64,000 bases of DNA from Prochlorococcus sp. AG-363-O06 (GTDB lineage: Bacteria; Cyanobacteriota; Cyanobacteriia; PCC-6307; Cyanobiaceae), in assembly GCA_003280085.1 (NCBI GenBank), contig QCFY01000007.1, forward strand, positions 1-64,000, given 5' to 3'. Under the pieces are notes generated by a model, which was not told where the DNA came from, ran no database searches, and saw only the letters and a program-made list of their open reading frames with translations. The position numbers and the translations under genes are program-made. Position 1 is the first letter of the stretch. Each line of letters begins with the position of its first letter. Shown piece after piece: positions 45,456 to 55,570 of the stretch.

Positions 45456-45691
45456 CCCCTATTTGCAAGGAGAAGTTTCCGGAAATAGATCATGAAATAA
45501 GAGTCTTAATTTTTTGACTACTTCTTAGGCCTTTATTTGAATCATTAAGGGATTCGAGTAAGTGTTTCTATTATCACCATAGAGTTTTTCTTAAAGATTG
45601 AACTATTGCTTTGATATGTAAAGAGTTTCCTGCAGTAGTAACTTTAAATCTTCTTTTGCTAAACCTTTAAGTAAGAGTTTGGTTCAGTTAA

Positions 45692-46633
45692 ATTCACTTT
45701 TTCTCGTCTTCAAAAGAGCAAAATGATGTCACTAGGGCTGTAGGGGCTTTTTATGATCGCTTCCCTTACCCTGCAGATCCATTGAAAGATCAAGCCCCGG
45801 CAGACTTTGACTGGAGATGGTCATATGAACATGCTTATGCATTTTGTCACGGTGGTTACATTTCAGGCCCTGATAGGAATAGGCCTTTGAAGATTCTTGA
45901 TGCAGGTTGTGGTACTGGTGTTAGTACAAATTATTTGGCCCATCAGAACTTGGGTTCTGAAATTATTGCCGTAGATATTTCTAGTCAGGCTATTCAGATA
46001 GCCAAAGAAAGGATCGCTAGGTCTGGAGCAGGGAAAAAAGCTCAAATCAAGCTAATGAAAAGTAGCTTTTTTGATTTAAGAAATTATGGTCAATTCGACT
46101 TCATTAATTCTTTTGGAGTTCTCCACCACCTTCAAAGCCCTGAAAATGGTTTGCAAGCCCTTGAGTTGCTTCTAAGGCCCGGTGGAATTTTACATTTGTT
46201 TCTTTATTCAGAAGGTGGCCGCTGGGAGATCAGAAGATTCCATAAAGTCATGGAATCTTTTGGTCGCTTGAACCAAACTGTCGATGTAAAATTTGCAAGG
46301 AAATTACTTTCCAGATTGCCTTTAGATAACAAAATCAGGAAGGTTTATGAAGAAAGATTCCCTGAATCAACTCATTCAGATATTGATTTTGCAGATATAT
46401 TCCTGCACCCCGGAGAGACGCATTATGATCTAGATGGCTTGGAGAAGCTAATATCTTGTACAAAATTAAAGTTTTCTGGCTTTTGTAACTCAGAGAAATG
46501 GAGTTTAGAAAGGCTTCTAGATGGTAATACTCTTAAGCTTGCTGAGCAGATGTTGCCTTGGGAGCAGTATAAGCTGGTTGAATATCTTGATACTGATATT
46601 GAGCATTTTAATTTTTTTCTGGTTAAAAATTAA
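45692..46633 (+). CDS. Class I SAM-dependent methyltransferase, non-standard start
   Basis: A 283-residue frame opens at TTG 45782, but the upstream in-frame sequence to 45692 is clearly coding: it gives EQNDVTRAVGAFYDRFPYP, the usual N-terminus of this cyanobacterial methyltransferase family. Between the in-frame stop at 45689 and 45782 the only possible start is ATT at 45692, a rare start codon. The SAM motif is DAGCGTGVST, followed by VDISSQAIQIAKERI and NSFGVLHHL. The substrate is unknown. An alternative TTG at 45679 is in another frame. Confidence 0.85.
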   Translation: MHFFSSSKEQNDVTRAVGAFYDRFPYPADPLKDQAPADFDWRWSYEHAYAFCHGGYISGPDRNRPLKILDAGCGTGVSTNYLAHQNLGSEIIAVDISSQAIQIAKERIARSGAGKKAQIKLMKSSFFDLRNYGQFDFINSFGVLHHLQSPENGLQALELLLRPGGILHLFLYSEGGRWEIRRFHKVMESFGRLNQTVDVKFARKLLSRLPLDNKIRKVYEERFPESTHSDIDFADIFLHPGETHYDLDGLEKLISCTKLKFSGFCNSEKWSLERLLDGNTLKLAEQMLPWEQYKLVEYLDTDIEHFNFFLVKN

Positions 46634-46916
46634 TAGGTATATTTCTTTCTAAGGCTTTTATGGTGTTCAAAACAGATTTGATTGTTTCATTCAGCTAATC
46701 TTGGCGCCTTCTTTGCCACTATAGAGCTGCTTGATTTGATTAACCCTTTTATTATTTCATGATTGCTTGAAAAGTTTTAAGGCAAATTTGTAAGTTAATC
46801 AAATTATAGTGTTATAAGAGTCAAAAGCCTTTTACTGCAATCAGTGTCTAAGGAAAGAAGTCTCTTACGCTTTATCGGTTGTAATTCTCTCTGCGTGATA
46901 GATTCCGCGGGCCTTT
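46634..46916 (+). promoter_or_regulatory. Upstream region of the ATP synthase operon
   Basis: These 283 bases between the methyltransferase and atp genes contain no ORF that I would call. The operon promoter must lie here. AT-rich sequence near 46800-46820 includes TATAGT and TATAAG, plausible -10 elements, with no good -35 at proper spacing. A GC-richer 30 bases just before the start (around CCGCGGGCC) may be part of a structured leader. Confidence 0.4.
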
Positions 46917-47432
46917 ATGCAAAGAGACTCGGAGTACTTGCTGGCATCCTCGCTGCCTCAGTCCAACGCTTCACCTCCTGAGGGAGGAGAAGATCGACTT
47001 GGGGGATCCCGTGATTCCAGTTCTTTTGACGAGTCCACTTTGGATCTTGAGTTATCAGGAGAAGTCAATTTGGCTGCTCTTGAAGAATATGCACAGCTTC
47101 AGCGCAGCATATTCACTACAGCACTTGTTGTGACTGTGCTGTCTTTCACATTGGGCGCCTTGTTTGTAGGCATTCAATTTTCTATCAGCTTGCTGGTAGG
47201 AGCCTTATCCGGCCTTATCTATTTGCGGCTCCTTGCTCGCAATATTGGAAAGCTTGGGAAAAGCTCAAAGACAGTTAGCAAGGTTCAGCTACTCGTGCCA
47301 GTAATGCTTGTTTTAGCGATTTCCAGATTGCCCCAACTTGATTTATTACCGGCATTAATTGGCTTTATTTTGTATAAGCCATCTTTGGCACTACAGGTGT
47401 TTTTTGAGTCTCGATCAAGACTTTCATCCTGA
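46917..47432 (+). CDS. atpI: ATP synthase protein I (Atp1/AtpI)
   Basis: A 171-residue membrane protein at the head of the ATP synthase operon; members assist c-ring assembly or magnesium handling in some bacteria. The first about 60 residues are polar and low complexity, rich in Ser, Gly and Glu. Hydrophobic segments lie at about 66-86, 88-106 (a pair), 121-138 and 140-155. A later start is possible. Its end overlaps no other gene; atpB begins 64 bases downstream. Confidence 0.85.
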   Translation: MQRDSEYLLASSLPQSNASPPEGGEDRLGGSRDSSSFDESTLDLELSGEVNLAALEEYAQLQRSIFTTALVVTVLSFTLGALFVGIQFSISLLVGALSGLIYLRLLARNIGKLGKSSKTVSKVQLLVPVMLVLAISRLPQLDLLPALIGFILYKPSLALQVFFESRSRLSS

Positions 47433-47496
47433 TTCATTCTCGGCATTTAGGTCTCTTTTAAATTCTCTCCAATTAGCGGATTTCGCTTCAAGCCCA

Positions 47497-48222
47497 ATGG
47501 GTTCCTTGTCATTTGTAGTTCCTTTTGCTGAATTGGAGGTGGGTCAACACCTCTATTGGCAATTAGGGAATCTAAGGATTCACGGCCAGGTGTTTATGAC
47601 CTCCTGGATTGTCATTGGTGCACTTCTAACTCTCGTAGTTGTAGGCACTAAAAAGATGGAACGTGATCCTCGCGGAGTTCAAAATCTTCTGGAGTTCCTT
47701 TGGGACTACATTCGTGACTTGGCTAGAACTCAGATAGGAGAAAAGGTTTACCGAGATTGGATGCCTTTTATCGGCACACTTTTCTTGTTCATTTTTGTGA
47801 GCAATTGGGGTGGTGCTTTGGTTCCTTGGAAACTCATCCATTTGCCAAGCGGTGAACTTGGTGCCCCCACGGCTGATATAAATACAACCGTGGCATTGGC
47901 TCTATTAGTTTCACTCTCTTATTTTTATGCGGGTCTGAGCAATAAGGGTTTGCGGTACTTCGAGTACTACGTTCACCCAACCCCAATAATGCTCCCTTTC
48001 AAGATTGTCGAAGACTTTACAAAGCCACTTTCTCTTTCCTTCCGTTTGTTCGGGAACATTCTGGCGGATGAGTTGGTGGTAGCTGTGTTGGTTTTTCTAG
48101 TTCCACTAGTTCTTCCTGTACCAGTTATGTTTCTTGGCCTATTTACTAGTGCCATCCAGGCTCTGATCTTTGCCACACTTGCCGCTTATTACATAGGTGA
48201 GGCAGTGGAAGAGCATCATTGA
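47497..48222 (+). CDS. atpB: ATP synthase subunit a
   Basis: Membrane subunit a, which with the c ring forms the proton path. The 241-residue product starts [21 protein letters not shown]. The essential Arg is in [12 protein letters not shown]; other conserved stretches are FVSNWGG and [17 protein letters not shown]. The frame is open further upstream, but this ATG fits the family. Confidence 0.96.
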   Translation: MGSLSFVVPFAELEVGQHLYWQLGNLRIHGQVFMTSWIVIGALLTLVVVGTKKMERDPRGVQNLLEFLWDYIRDLARTQIGEKVYRDWMPFIGTLFLFIFVSNWGGALVPWKLIHLPSGELGAPTADINTTVALALLVSLSYFYAGLSNKGLRYFEYYVHPTPIMLPFKIVEDFTKPLSLSFRLFGNILADELVVAVLVFLVPLVLPVPVMFLGLFTSAIQALIFATLAAYYIGEAVEEHH

Positions 48223-48643
<421 letters not shown>

Positions 48644-48789
48644 TAAGAGTTTTTGGGAAATTGAGATTAACCGCATCAATTCAAATGAGGTTGGTGTGGT
48701 TAAGGCTTCCTTAAAGCTTCTCTTGCGCTCCCTTTCATCTTTGTTCATGCCGCTTTTCGGCTTGCTTAAATCGCACGCACCCTTGCCAC

Positions 48790-49251
48790 ATGTCCAGCTT
48801 GTTCCTGTTAGGTGCTTCTGAGGGAGGTCTATTTGACTTCGATGCCACTTTGCCGCTTATGGCTGTTCAGGTGGTAATCCTCACTTTCATCCTTAATGCT
48901 CTTTTCTTTAAGCCTGTTGGAAAGGTTGTTGAAGAAAGAGAATCTTTTATCACAACCAGCCGAGCCGAAGCAAAGCAAAAGCTTGCAGAGGCAGAGAGCC
49001 TTGAATCAGACTTGAGAGAGCAACTGAAGCAAGCCCGGCAGTCAGCTCAAAAGGTTATTTTTGAAGCTGAGCAGGATTCAGACAAGCTTTATAGAGAAGC
49101 TTTAGCATTGGCCACTGCTGAAGCAAATGCTTCTCGGGAAGAGGCAAGACGTGAGATCGACTCACAAAGAGAGATTGCTTTTAATCAGCTCAAATTAGAT
49201 GCTGAAAAGCTTGGGGATCTCATTGTAGAAAGATTGCTTGACGTCAAATGA
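48790..49251 (+). CDS. atpG: ATP synthase subunit b'
   Basis: Photosynthetic ATP synthases have two different b-type stalk subunits; this is b' (153 residues, gene called atpG in cyanobacterial naming). A single N-terminal helix (about 20-38, [21 protein letters not shown]) anchors a long charged coiled coil with many Ala, Glu, Gln and Arg. It has four bases overlapping atpF (ATGA). Confidence 0.93.
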   Translation: MSSLFLLGASEGGLFDFDATLPLMAVQVVILTFILNALFFKPVGKVVEERESFITTSRAEAKQKLAEAESLESDLREQLKQARQSAQKVIFEAEQDSDKLYREALALATAEANASREEARREIDSQREIAFNQLKLDAEKLGDLIVERLLDVK

Positions 49252-49763
49252 ATTATCATTTTTTCCTTGCCATTGAAGGCTTTGGTCTAAACCTTAATTT
49301 GTTTGAGACCAATGTAATCAACCTTGCGGTTGTGGTTTTTGGTCTCTATAAATTTCTTCCAAATTTTTTAGGAGGAATGCTTGAAAGGAGAAGATCTTTG
49401 ATTTTGTCTGATCTTCAGGATGCAGAAGATCGTCTTTTTAAAGCTAAAAACTCATTAGCTGAAGCAAAAAAGGATTTAGCTGCAGCTGAGGAGAAGGCCA
49501 AAAAAATTAGAAGCGACTGTAAAGCAAGGGCTGAAGCTATACGTCTTGAAAGTGAAAAACGTACTGTCGAGGAAATGGCAAGGATTAAACAGGGAGCAGC
49601 CTCAGATTTAAATGCTGAGGCTTCCAGGGTAAGTGCTCAGTTGCGCAGGGAGGCAGCCCGGATAGCTATTGAAAAAGCTCTTACAGCTCTTCCAAAGAAG
49701 CTTGATGAAAAAGCTCAGATTAAATTTCTGAGTCGTTCAATTAAAAATATGGAGATAGTCTGA
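49248..49763 (+). CDS. atpF: ATP synthase subunit b
   Basis: The second peripheral-stalk subunit, 171 residues. An N-terminal membrane segment (about 20-40, [19 protein letters not shown]) is followed by a coiled coil with [19 protein letters not shown], the b-subunit signature. It overlaps b' by four bases, and its TGA overlaps the atpH ATG by one base. Confidence 0.95.
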   Translation: MNYHFFLAIEGFGLNLNLFETNVINLAVVVFGLYKFLPNFLGGMLERRRSLILSDLQDAEDRLFKAKNSLAEAKKDLAAAEEKAKKIRSDCKARAEAIRLESEKRTVEEMARIKQGAASDLNAEASRVSAQLRREAARIAIEKALTALPKKLDEKAQIKFLSRSIKNMEIV

Positions 49764-50311
49764 TGCCTTTGTTAAATACCATCACGACACCATATGCAGA
49801 AGCTTTTCTTCAGGTTGCTTCAAGTCGTAAAGAAGTTGATGAAGTCGTAGATCAAGCCAAATCAGTCCTTCAGATCTGGAGTGATTGTCCAGAATTAAGT
49901 GAGGCAATGGCATCCCCTGTTCTTGAAGTTGATTCAAAGAAGGCTGCTTTGGAGAGGATTTTCGAAAAAAAATTAACTCCATCCTTCCTCAATTTGCTCA
50001 AATTATTGGCTGACCGTCAAAGAATTGGTTTACTTGATGCTGTCTTAGAGCGGATGCTGGAGCTTTATCGTGAACAACGAAATATAGCTCTTGCCACTGT
50101 TACCTCAGCATCAGCTTTAAATGATGCCCAACAAGCTGATCTTCTCAAGAAGATACAGTCTATTGCTGGGACTAATAACTTAGAGCTCAACCTTAATGTT
50201 GATCCATCCTTGATAGGAGGGTTTGTAGTAAGTGTTGGCTCAAAGGTCATTGATGCAAGTCTTGCTGGTCAAGTCAGGCGTCTAGGGTTGTCGCTGGCCA
50301 AGGTCAGTTAG
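49763..50311 (+). CDS. atpH: ATP synthase subunit delta
   Basis: Links the peripheral stalk to the alpha3beta3 head; the OSCP homologue. 182 residues. The N-terminal helical domain begins [14 protein letters not shown], and the C terminus holds the family signature [26 protein letters not shown] overlaps the last base of atpF. Confidence 0.95.
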   Translation: MPLLNTITTPYAEAFLQVASSRKEVDEVVDQAKSVLQIWSDCPELSEAMASPVLEVDSKKAALERIFEKKLTPSFLNLLKLLADRQRIGLLDAVLERMLELYREQRNIALATVTSASALNDAQQADLLKKIQSIAGTNNLELNLNVDPSLIGGFVVSVGSKVIDASLAGQVRRLGLSLAKVS

Positions 50312-50330
50312 CTAGCCAACTTCTATCAAA

Positions 50331-50367
50331 CTCTTCTTTCCACTCTCTCCTCCACTCTTCTTTTTCC
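50331..50367 (+). promoter_or_regulatory. Pyrimidine-rich leader immediately before atpA
   Basis: Of the 37 bases before the atpA ATG, 35 are C or T and none is G. There is no Shine-Dalgarno sequence. Polypyrimidine leaders can bind ribosomal protein S1, which may be how atpA is translated. It is an observed base composition; its role is inference. Confidence 0.45.
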
Positions 50368-51885
50368 ATGGTTTCTATACGTCCCGACGAGATCAGTTCG
50401 ATTCTCCAACAGCAAATAGCTGATTACGATAAGTCTGTTTCTGTCAGCAATGTAGGTACCGTTCTTCAAGTTGGTGACGGTATCGCAAGGATTTATGGTC
50501 TTGAGAAGGCTATGGCTGGCGAACTTGTGGAGTTTGAGGATGGAACAGAAGGTATTGCTTTGAACCTGGAGGATGACAATGTAGGCGCCGTTTTAATGGG
50601 CGAGGGACTAGGTATTCAGGAGGGGAGCACGGTCAAGGCAACTGGAAAGATTGCATCAGTTCCCGTTGGAGATGCAATGTTGGGAAGAGTTGTTAATTCA
50701 CTTGGCCGACCTGTTGATGGTAATGGTGATATAGCGACAACAGACTCTCGTCTAATTGAATCAATTGCGCCAGGAATTATTAAGCGTAAGTCTGTGCATG
50801 AGCCAATGCAGACAGGTATTACTTCTATTGATGCAATGATTCCGATCGGGAGAGGTCAGAGAGAGTTAATTATTGGAGATAGGCAGACTGGAAAGACTGC
50901 TATAGCTATCGATACTATTATCAACCAAAAAGGAGAAGACGTTGTTTGTGTTTACGTTGCAGTTGGTCAGAAGTCTGCTTCTGTAGCAAATGTAGTTGAG
51001 GTTCTTAGAGAGAAAGGTGCTCTTGATTACACAGTTATTGTTAATGCAAGTGCTTCGGATCCAGCAGCCCTCCAGTACTTGGCTCCATATACGGGAGCAG
51101 CGATTGCTGAGTACTTTATGTATAAAGGCAAAGCAACCTTAGTTATTTATGATGATCTAACTAAGCAAGCACAGGCATATCGCCAAATGTCTTTGCTATT
51201 GCGTCGTCCACCAGGCCGTGAGGCTTATCCAGGGGATGTTTTTTATTGCCATAGTCGCTTATTAGAAAGGGCTGCCAAGCTTTCTGATGCAATGGGCAGT
51301 GGTTCTATGACAGCTCTTCCGATTATTGAGACACAAGCTGGTGATGTTTCTGCTTATATACCAACTAATGTGATTTCTATAACCGATGGGCAGATCTTCT
51401 TAAGCTCTGACCTTTTTAACTCTGGTTTACGCCCTGCAATTAATGTTGGTATCTCTGTTAGTAGAGTTGGAGGGGCTGCTCAGACCAAGGCAATAAAGAA
51501 AATTGCTGGAACATTGAAGCTTGAGCTTGCTCAGTTCGATGAACTCGCCGCCTTCTCTCAGTTTGCATCTGATCTTGATGAAGCTACTCAGAAACAATTA
51601 GGACGAGGTAAGCGTTTGAGAGAGCTTCTAAAACAACCGCAATTTGCTCCTCTTAATCTTGCTGAGCAAGTGGCGATTGTTTATGCAGGTGTTAAGGGAT
51701 TGATTGATGAAGTTCCTGTGGAGCAAGTAACACAATTTGCTAGAGAACTCAGGGATTATTTGAAAACTAATAACCCCGATTTTATTAAGCAGGTTATGAA
51801 TGAAAAGGTACTCAGTGAAGCTTCAGAAGCAATCCTCAAGAGTTCAATCAATGAGGTTAAGTCCTCAATGATTGCTGCTACTTGA
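50368..51885 (+). CDS. atpA: ATP synthase subunit alpha
   Basis: Non-catalytic nucleotide-binding head subunit, 505 residues. The P-loop is [11 protein letters not shown] (about 170-180), and the alpha/beta signature is [17 protein letters not shown] (about 355). [17 protein letters not shown] is the normal start. The leader is pyrimidine-rich, without a Shine-Dalgarno site. Confidence 0.99.
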   Translation: MVSIRPDEISSILQQQIADYDKSVSVSNVGTVLQVGDGIARIYGLEKAMAGELVEFEDGTEGIALNLEDDNVGAVLMGEGLGIQEGSTVKATGKIASVPVGDAMLGRVVNSLGRPVDGNGDIATTDSRLIESIAPGIIKRKSVHEPMQTGITSIDAMIPIGRGQRELIIGDRQTGKTAIAIDTIINQKGEDVVCVYVAVGQKSASVANVVEVLREKGALDYTVIVNASASDPAALQYLAPYTGAAIAEYFMYKGKATLVIYDDLTKQAQAYRQMSLLLRRPPGREAYPGDVFYCHSRLLERAAKLSDAMGSGSMTALPIIETQAGDVSAYIPTNVISITDGQIFLSSDLFNSGLRPAINVGISVSRVGGAAQTKAIKKIAGTLKLELAQFDELAAFSQFASDLDEATQKQLGRGKRLRELLKQPQFAPLNLAEQVAIVYAGVKGLIDEVPVEQVTQFARELRDYLKTNNPDFIKQVMNEKVLSEASEAILKSSINEVKSSMIAAT

Positions 51886-51915
51886 TCCTAAGGGTTATCA
51901 AGAAAAACATTAATC

Positions 51916-52866
51916 ATGGCAAACCTCAAGGACATACGAGACCGAATAGTTTCGGTTAAAAACACGCGCAAGATCACAGAGGCAATGCGCCTCGTGGCTG
52001 CAGCAAAAGTGCGAAGAGCACAAGAACAAGTACTTCGTAGTCGGCCATTCGCTGACCGTTTAGCAAGAGTGCTTGAAAATATTCAAACACGTATGCGGTT
52101 TGAGATTGCTGATGCTCCTTTATTAAAGTCTAGAGATGTTTCTAGTATTACCCTTCTTGCTGTTACTGGTGATAGAGGATTATGTGGAGGTTACAACTCA
52201 AATATAATTAAAAGAACAGAGCAGCGTTATGCTGAACTTCAAGGGCAAGGGTTTAACCCGGATCTTGTTTTGATTGGTAAAAAAGCTATTACATATTTCC
52301 AGAATAGGAAAAATCAATACACAATTAGAGCTTGTTTTAAAGATCTTGAACAGGTCCCTACAGCACAAGACGCAGAATCTATAACTACTGAGATACTTGC
52401 AGAATTTCTTTCTGCTAGCACTGATAGAGTTGAGGTGATTTATACAAAATTCATTAATCTTGTAAGTTGCAATCCAGTTGTTCAGACTTTATTGCCTCTG
52501 GATCCTCAGGGTATTGCAGATGCTGAGGATGAGATTTTTAGATTGACAACAAAAGATAGTCGTTTGACCATTGAAAAAGGTTCGGGACCAGGTAATCAAC
52601 AGCCTTCTTTGCCTTCTGACATCATTTTTGAACAAAGCCCAGAACAATTATTAAATGCTTTGTTGCCACTTTATTTGCAAAACCAACTGCTACGAGCACT
52701 ACAGGAATCTGCCGCCTCTGAGCTTGCTAGTCGTATGACTGCAATGAATAACGCAAGTGACAATGCCAAGGAATTAGCTAAAACATTGACTCTTGACTAC
52801 AACAAAGCAAGGCAAGCTGCGATTACTCAGGAGATTTTGGAAGTTGTTGGTGGCTCTATGAGCTAG
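51916..52866 (+). CDS. atpC: ATP synthase subunit gamma
   Basis: The rotor shaft, 316 residues. [33 protein letters not shown] opens in the usual way, shown here in part. The segment at about 200-230 ([18 protein letters not shown]) is the extra loop of photosynthetic gamma subunits, but without the two regulatory Cys of plants, so no thiol control is expected. The beta and epsilon genes lie elsewhere, as usual in cyanobacteria. The gene is called atpC in cyanobacterial naming (atpG in E. coli). Confidence 0.97.
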   Translation: MANLKDIRDRIVSVKNTRKITEAMRLVAAAKVRRAQEQVLRSRPFADRLARVLENIQTRMRFEIADAPLLKSRDVSSITLLAVTGDRGLCGGYNSNIIKRTEQRYAELQGQGFNPDLVLIGKKAITYFQNRKNQYTIRACFKDLEQVPTAQDAESITTEILAEFLSASTDRVEVIYTKFINLVSCNPVVQTLLPLDPQGIADAEDEIFRLTTKDSRLTIEKGSGPGNQQPSLPSDIIFEQSPEQLLNALLPLYLQNQLLRALQESAASELASRMTAMNNASDNAKELAKTLTLDYNKARQAAITQEILEVVGGSMS

Positions 52867-52994
52867 TGAATAAGTGACTTCCGCGTAAGAAAAAATTTTA
52901 TAATTGATAGATTTTCTACTGAAATCTCTATTCTTTAATTCAACCAATAGGATTAAAATTGTTTCTATAAAATAGCTTTTGATTACACAGGAAA

Positions 52995-53195
52995 TTGAAA
53001 TTACACTTCCTTAGTCTTGATTTGGATTTGCCAGAGCAGATAGATATAAAATCACTTAGGCTATGGCTCATTGAGCAACTAAGTCTTTTTGGTAAGCCTT
53101 TGCGATGGGCAATCACTAATGTCAACTGCCCAACCAAAAGTACCGCTCAGAGGTCTTTAAGAGTTGAGGCAATAGTTATTACTTCTAAGACTTAG
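52995..53195 (+). CDS. Small conserved hypothetical protein
   Basis: A 66-residue frame starting at TTG. It has no membrane segment. The stretch LRLWLIEQLSLFGKPLRWAIT followed by LRVEAIVITSK looks like a folded alpha-beta unit, and I recall similar small cyanobacterial proteins. There is a 128-base gap after atpC and 12 bases before the DUF3326 gene, so it may be cotranscribed with the latter. Confidence 0.65.
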   Translation: MKLHFLSLDLDLPEQIDIKSLRLWLIEQLSLFGKPLRWAITNVNCPTKSTAQRSLRVEAIVITSKT

Positions 53196-53207
53196 CTTTT
53201 TACAGCG

Positions 53208-54341
53208 ATGATGGGAAACAGCTTTCCGAAATTTCTTTTGTCTGCCTCCCCATTGCCAACATTAATGGTTGTTCCTTCTGGAATTGGATGCTCTATTGGG
53301 GGTTTCGCTGGGGATTCTATGCCGTCTGCGCGCTTATTAGCAGCGGCAAGTGGTTGTCTTATTACTCATCCGAATGTAATGAATGGAGCAGCTTTGTATT
53401 GGCATGACTCTCGTATTCAATATGTAGAAGGTTATGCTCTTGATCGCTTTGCAGCAGGTGAAATTGGCTTGTCTCCCGTGCGAAAGCAAAAGGTTGGCTT
53501 GCTGTTTGATGCAGGAATAGAGCCTGAGTTGAGGCAAAGGCACTTGCAAGTATCTGATGGTTGTCGTGCAAGTCTTGGGTTAGATATTGGCCCGGTTGTT
53601 ACAACTGAGAGACCTTTGCAAGTCAACCTTCATAGGGGGGGTAATGGGATAAGTTGGGGAGACATTCAACATCCAGACTTATTACTTAGGGCTGGTGAAT
53701 CATTGAGGGATCATGGTGCTACTGCGATTGCCGTTGTTACTCGATTCCCAGATGAAGATGAGTTTGAGGCTTTAGAGGCTTATCGTGAGGGAGATGGTGT
53801 TGATGTATTGGCTGGCGCTGAAGCTGTTATTAGTCACCTTTTAGTTAGTCATTTGCGTATGCCTTGTGCTCACTCACCAGCATTAACTCGACTTACATTG
53901 AAAGCAACAATAGATCCTCGTGCAGCGGGGGAAGAATTAGGGGATACCTTTCTTCCTTGTGTATTAGTTGGATTGAGCTTTGCTCCTGACTTTGTGCAAT
54001 TGGAGCATCTTGTTGAGCCGTCTACCCTGAAGTCAGCTGCAAATACTTTGACTATTAAAGATGTCGGCGCAGTCATTGCTCCTGAGGGTGCTTTAGGAGG
54101 AGCCACCGTTTTAGCTTGTTTGGAGCAGAAAATTCCTCTTATTGCAGTATCTAATCCTAGTCTTTTGAATGTTAATGCAGAATTGCTGGGTCTTAATAAG
54201 GGCTCTAAAGAGGAGGTAGGTTCAGAAGTTTTTTTTGCAAGTAACTACATAGAAGCCGCTGGATTATTGACCCTTCTCCGTGAGGGTATTTCGCTAGGGT
54301 CACTTTCTCGCCCAATTTTACCTACTATTGAGATTGAATAG
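53208..54341 (+). CDS. DUF3326 protein
   Basis: A 377-residue soluble protein. MVVPSGIGCSIGGFAGDSMPSARLLAAA and the central GADGVDVLAGAEAVISHL-like region match DUF3326, a family in cyanobacteria and plants with no defined function. Many Gly, Asp and Ser residues in loops suggest an enzyme. It includes a G7 homopolymer at about 53635-53641, a site prone to sequencing error but here in frame. It is convergent with alanine dehydrogenase. Confidence 0.82.
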   Translation: MMGNSFPKFLLSASPLPTLMVVPSGIGCSIGGFAGDSMPSARLLAAASGCLITHPNVMNGAALYWHDSRIQYVEGYALDRFAAGEIGLSPVRKQKVGLLFDAGIEPELRQRHLQVSDGCRASLGLDIGPVVTTERPLQVNLHRGGNGISWGDIQHPDLLLRAGESLRDHGATAIAVVTRFPDEDEFEALEAYREGDGVDVLAGAEAVISHLLVSHLRMPCAHSPALTRLTLKATIDPRAAGEELGDTFLPCVLVGLSFAPDFVQLEHLVEPSTLKSAANTLTIKDVGAVIAPEGALGGATVLACLEQKIPLIAVSNPSLLNVNAELLGLNKGSKEEVGSEVFFASNYIEAAGLLTLLREGISLGSLSRPILPTIEIE

Positions 54342-54368
54342 TGATAGTGCCAGGTATCTTTTAGCTTT

Positions 54369-55508
54369 TTAGCGTAGACAAGCCATAGGATGTCTTGGAG
54401 GGACGCCTAGAGCCTTTGCGACACCAGGATGGCAAACTGAGCCACTTACCGTGTTTAGGCCGGATAGGAGTTCTGGACGCTCAGTCACGGCTTCCTCTAG
54501 TCCTCGCCCCGCGATGCCAAGAATGTATGGCAATGTTACGCTTACAAGTGCTTCTGTTGATGTAAAAGGTACGGCTCCAGGCATATTGCCTACGGCATAG
54601 TGCTGTACCCCATGGATTGTCACAGTTGGGTTGGTATGTGTAGTTTCAACACTTGTTTCAACGCAACCACCTTGATCTATTGCGACATCTACTATTACAG
54701 AACTTTTTTTCATGCTCTTAACCATTTGCTCGTTGACAAGTGTTGGAGCTCTGCCTCCAGGGGTAAGTACTCCCCCAATCAAAAGATCTGCTGATGGAAT
54801 TAGCCTTTCAAGAAGACCTTGACTGCTGACAACACTCGTCAACCTGCCTCTTCTGTCTGCTTCTAAGTTCCTTAGTCTTTCAGGGGAACGATCTAGGAGC
54901 ATGACTTCAGCATCCATTGCGGCAGCAAGTCTTGCAGCATTCCATCCGACAGTCCCAGCGCCTAGAACTACTACTCTTGCAGGCCTCACTCCTGTACACC
55001 CCCCAATCAGTACCCCACTTCCTCCATGAGGTCTTTCTAGTAAATGGGCTCCAACTTGAGCGGCAAGTCTCCCTGCAATTTCACTCATGGGAGCTAATAA
55101 AGGCAAGCCTCCATTAGCCATTTGAACTGTTTCATATCCAATGCCTGTTGTGCCAGCATTTATAAGGGCTTCTCCAACTTTTGGGTAAGCAGCAAGGTGT
55201 AAGTAAGTGAAGAGAATCATGTCATCTCTCAGTAGAGCAAATTCTTCGTCTTGTGGTTCTTTGACTTTTACTATTAAGTGCGAGCCCCAAGCCTCTTCTC
55301 TACTTACTATCTTTGCTCCCGCAGTTTTAAATGACTCGTCTTCAATTCCAGCTCCAGCTCCAGCCCCACTTTGAATGCGGACCTCTAACCCTTGCCTCAC
55401 AAGCTCTCCTGCTGCATCAGGAGTTAAAGCAACTCGTAGTTCATCGGCTTTTACTTCTTTAGGTACCCCGATACTTGCCATTGGGGCCGAAAGGACTGAA
55501 GACGGCAT
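54369..55508 (-). CDS. ald: Alanine dehydrogenase
   Basis: NAD-dependent interconversion of alanine and pyruvate plus ammonia. 379 residues. The N terminus includes MASIGVPKEVKADELRVALTP, KVKEPQ with the substrate Lys and FTYLHLAAYP with catalytic His. The NAD fold carries VVLGAGTVGWNAARLA (about 181). VDVAIDQGGCVETS holds the conserved Asp. I use the upstream ATG, since close relatives have the short N-terminal extension. Convergent with DUF3326. Confidence 0.96.
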   Translation of the reverse strand: MPSSVLSAPMASIGVPKEVKADELRVALTPDAAGELVRQGLEVRIQSGAGAGAGIEDESFKTAGAKIVSREEAWGSHLIVKVKEPQDEEFALLRDDMILFTYLHLAAYPKVGEALINAGTTGIGYETVQMANGGLPLLAPMSEIAGRLAAQVGAHLLERPHGGSGVLIGGCTGVRPARVVVLGAGTVGWNAARLAAAMDAEVMLLDRSPERLRNLEADRRGRLTSVVSSQGLLERLIPSADLLIGGVLTPGGRAPTLVNEQMVKSMKKSSVIVDVAIDQGGCVETSVETTHTNPTVTIHGVQHYAVGNMPGAVPFTSTEALVSVTLPYILGIAGRGLEEAVTERPELLSGLNTVSGSVCHPGVAKALGVPPRHPMACLR

Positions 55509-55570
55509 GGTTGGCAGTTGTTTCTATTAGCTTGGCTTGGTTAAGCCAAACTGACCAGATTTTGTTGTGA

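Noticed and set aside
47359-47496. N-terminal extension of atpB
   Set aside because: The open frame is present but overlaps atpI; the subunit-a family starts at the ATG at 47497.
52909-52927. Weak hairpin (AGATTT/AAATCT) after atpC as a terminator
   Set aside because: Only 6 A/T-rich pairs and no T tract; not better than chance.
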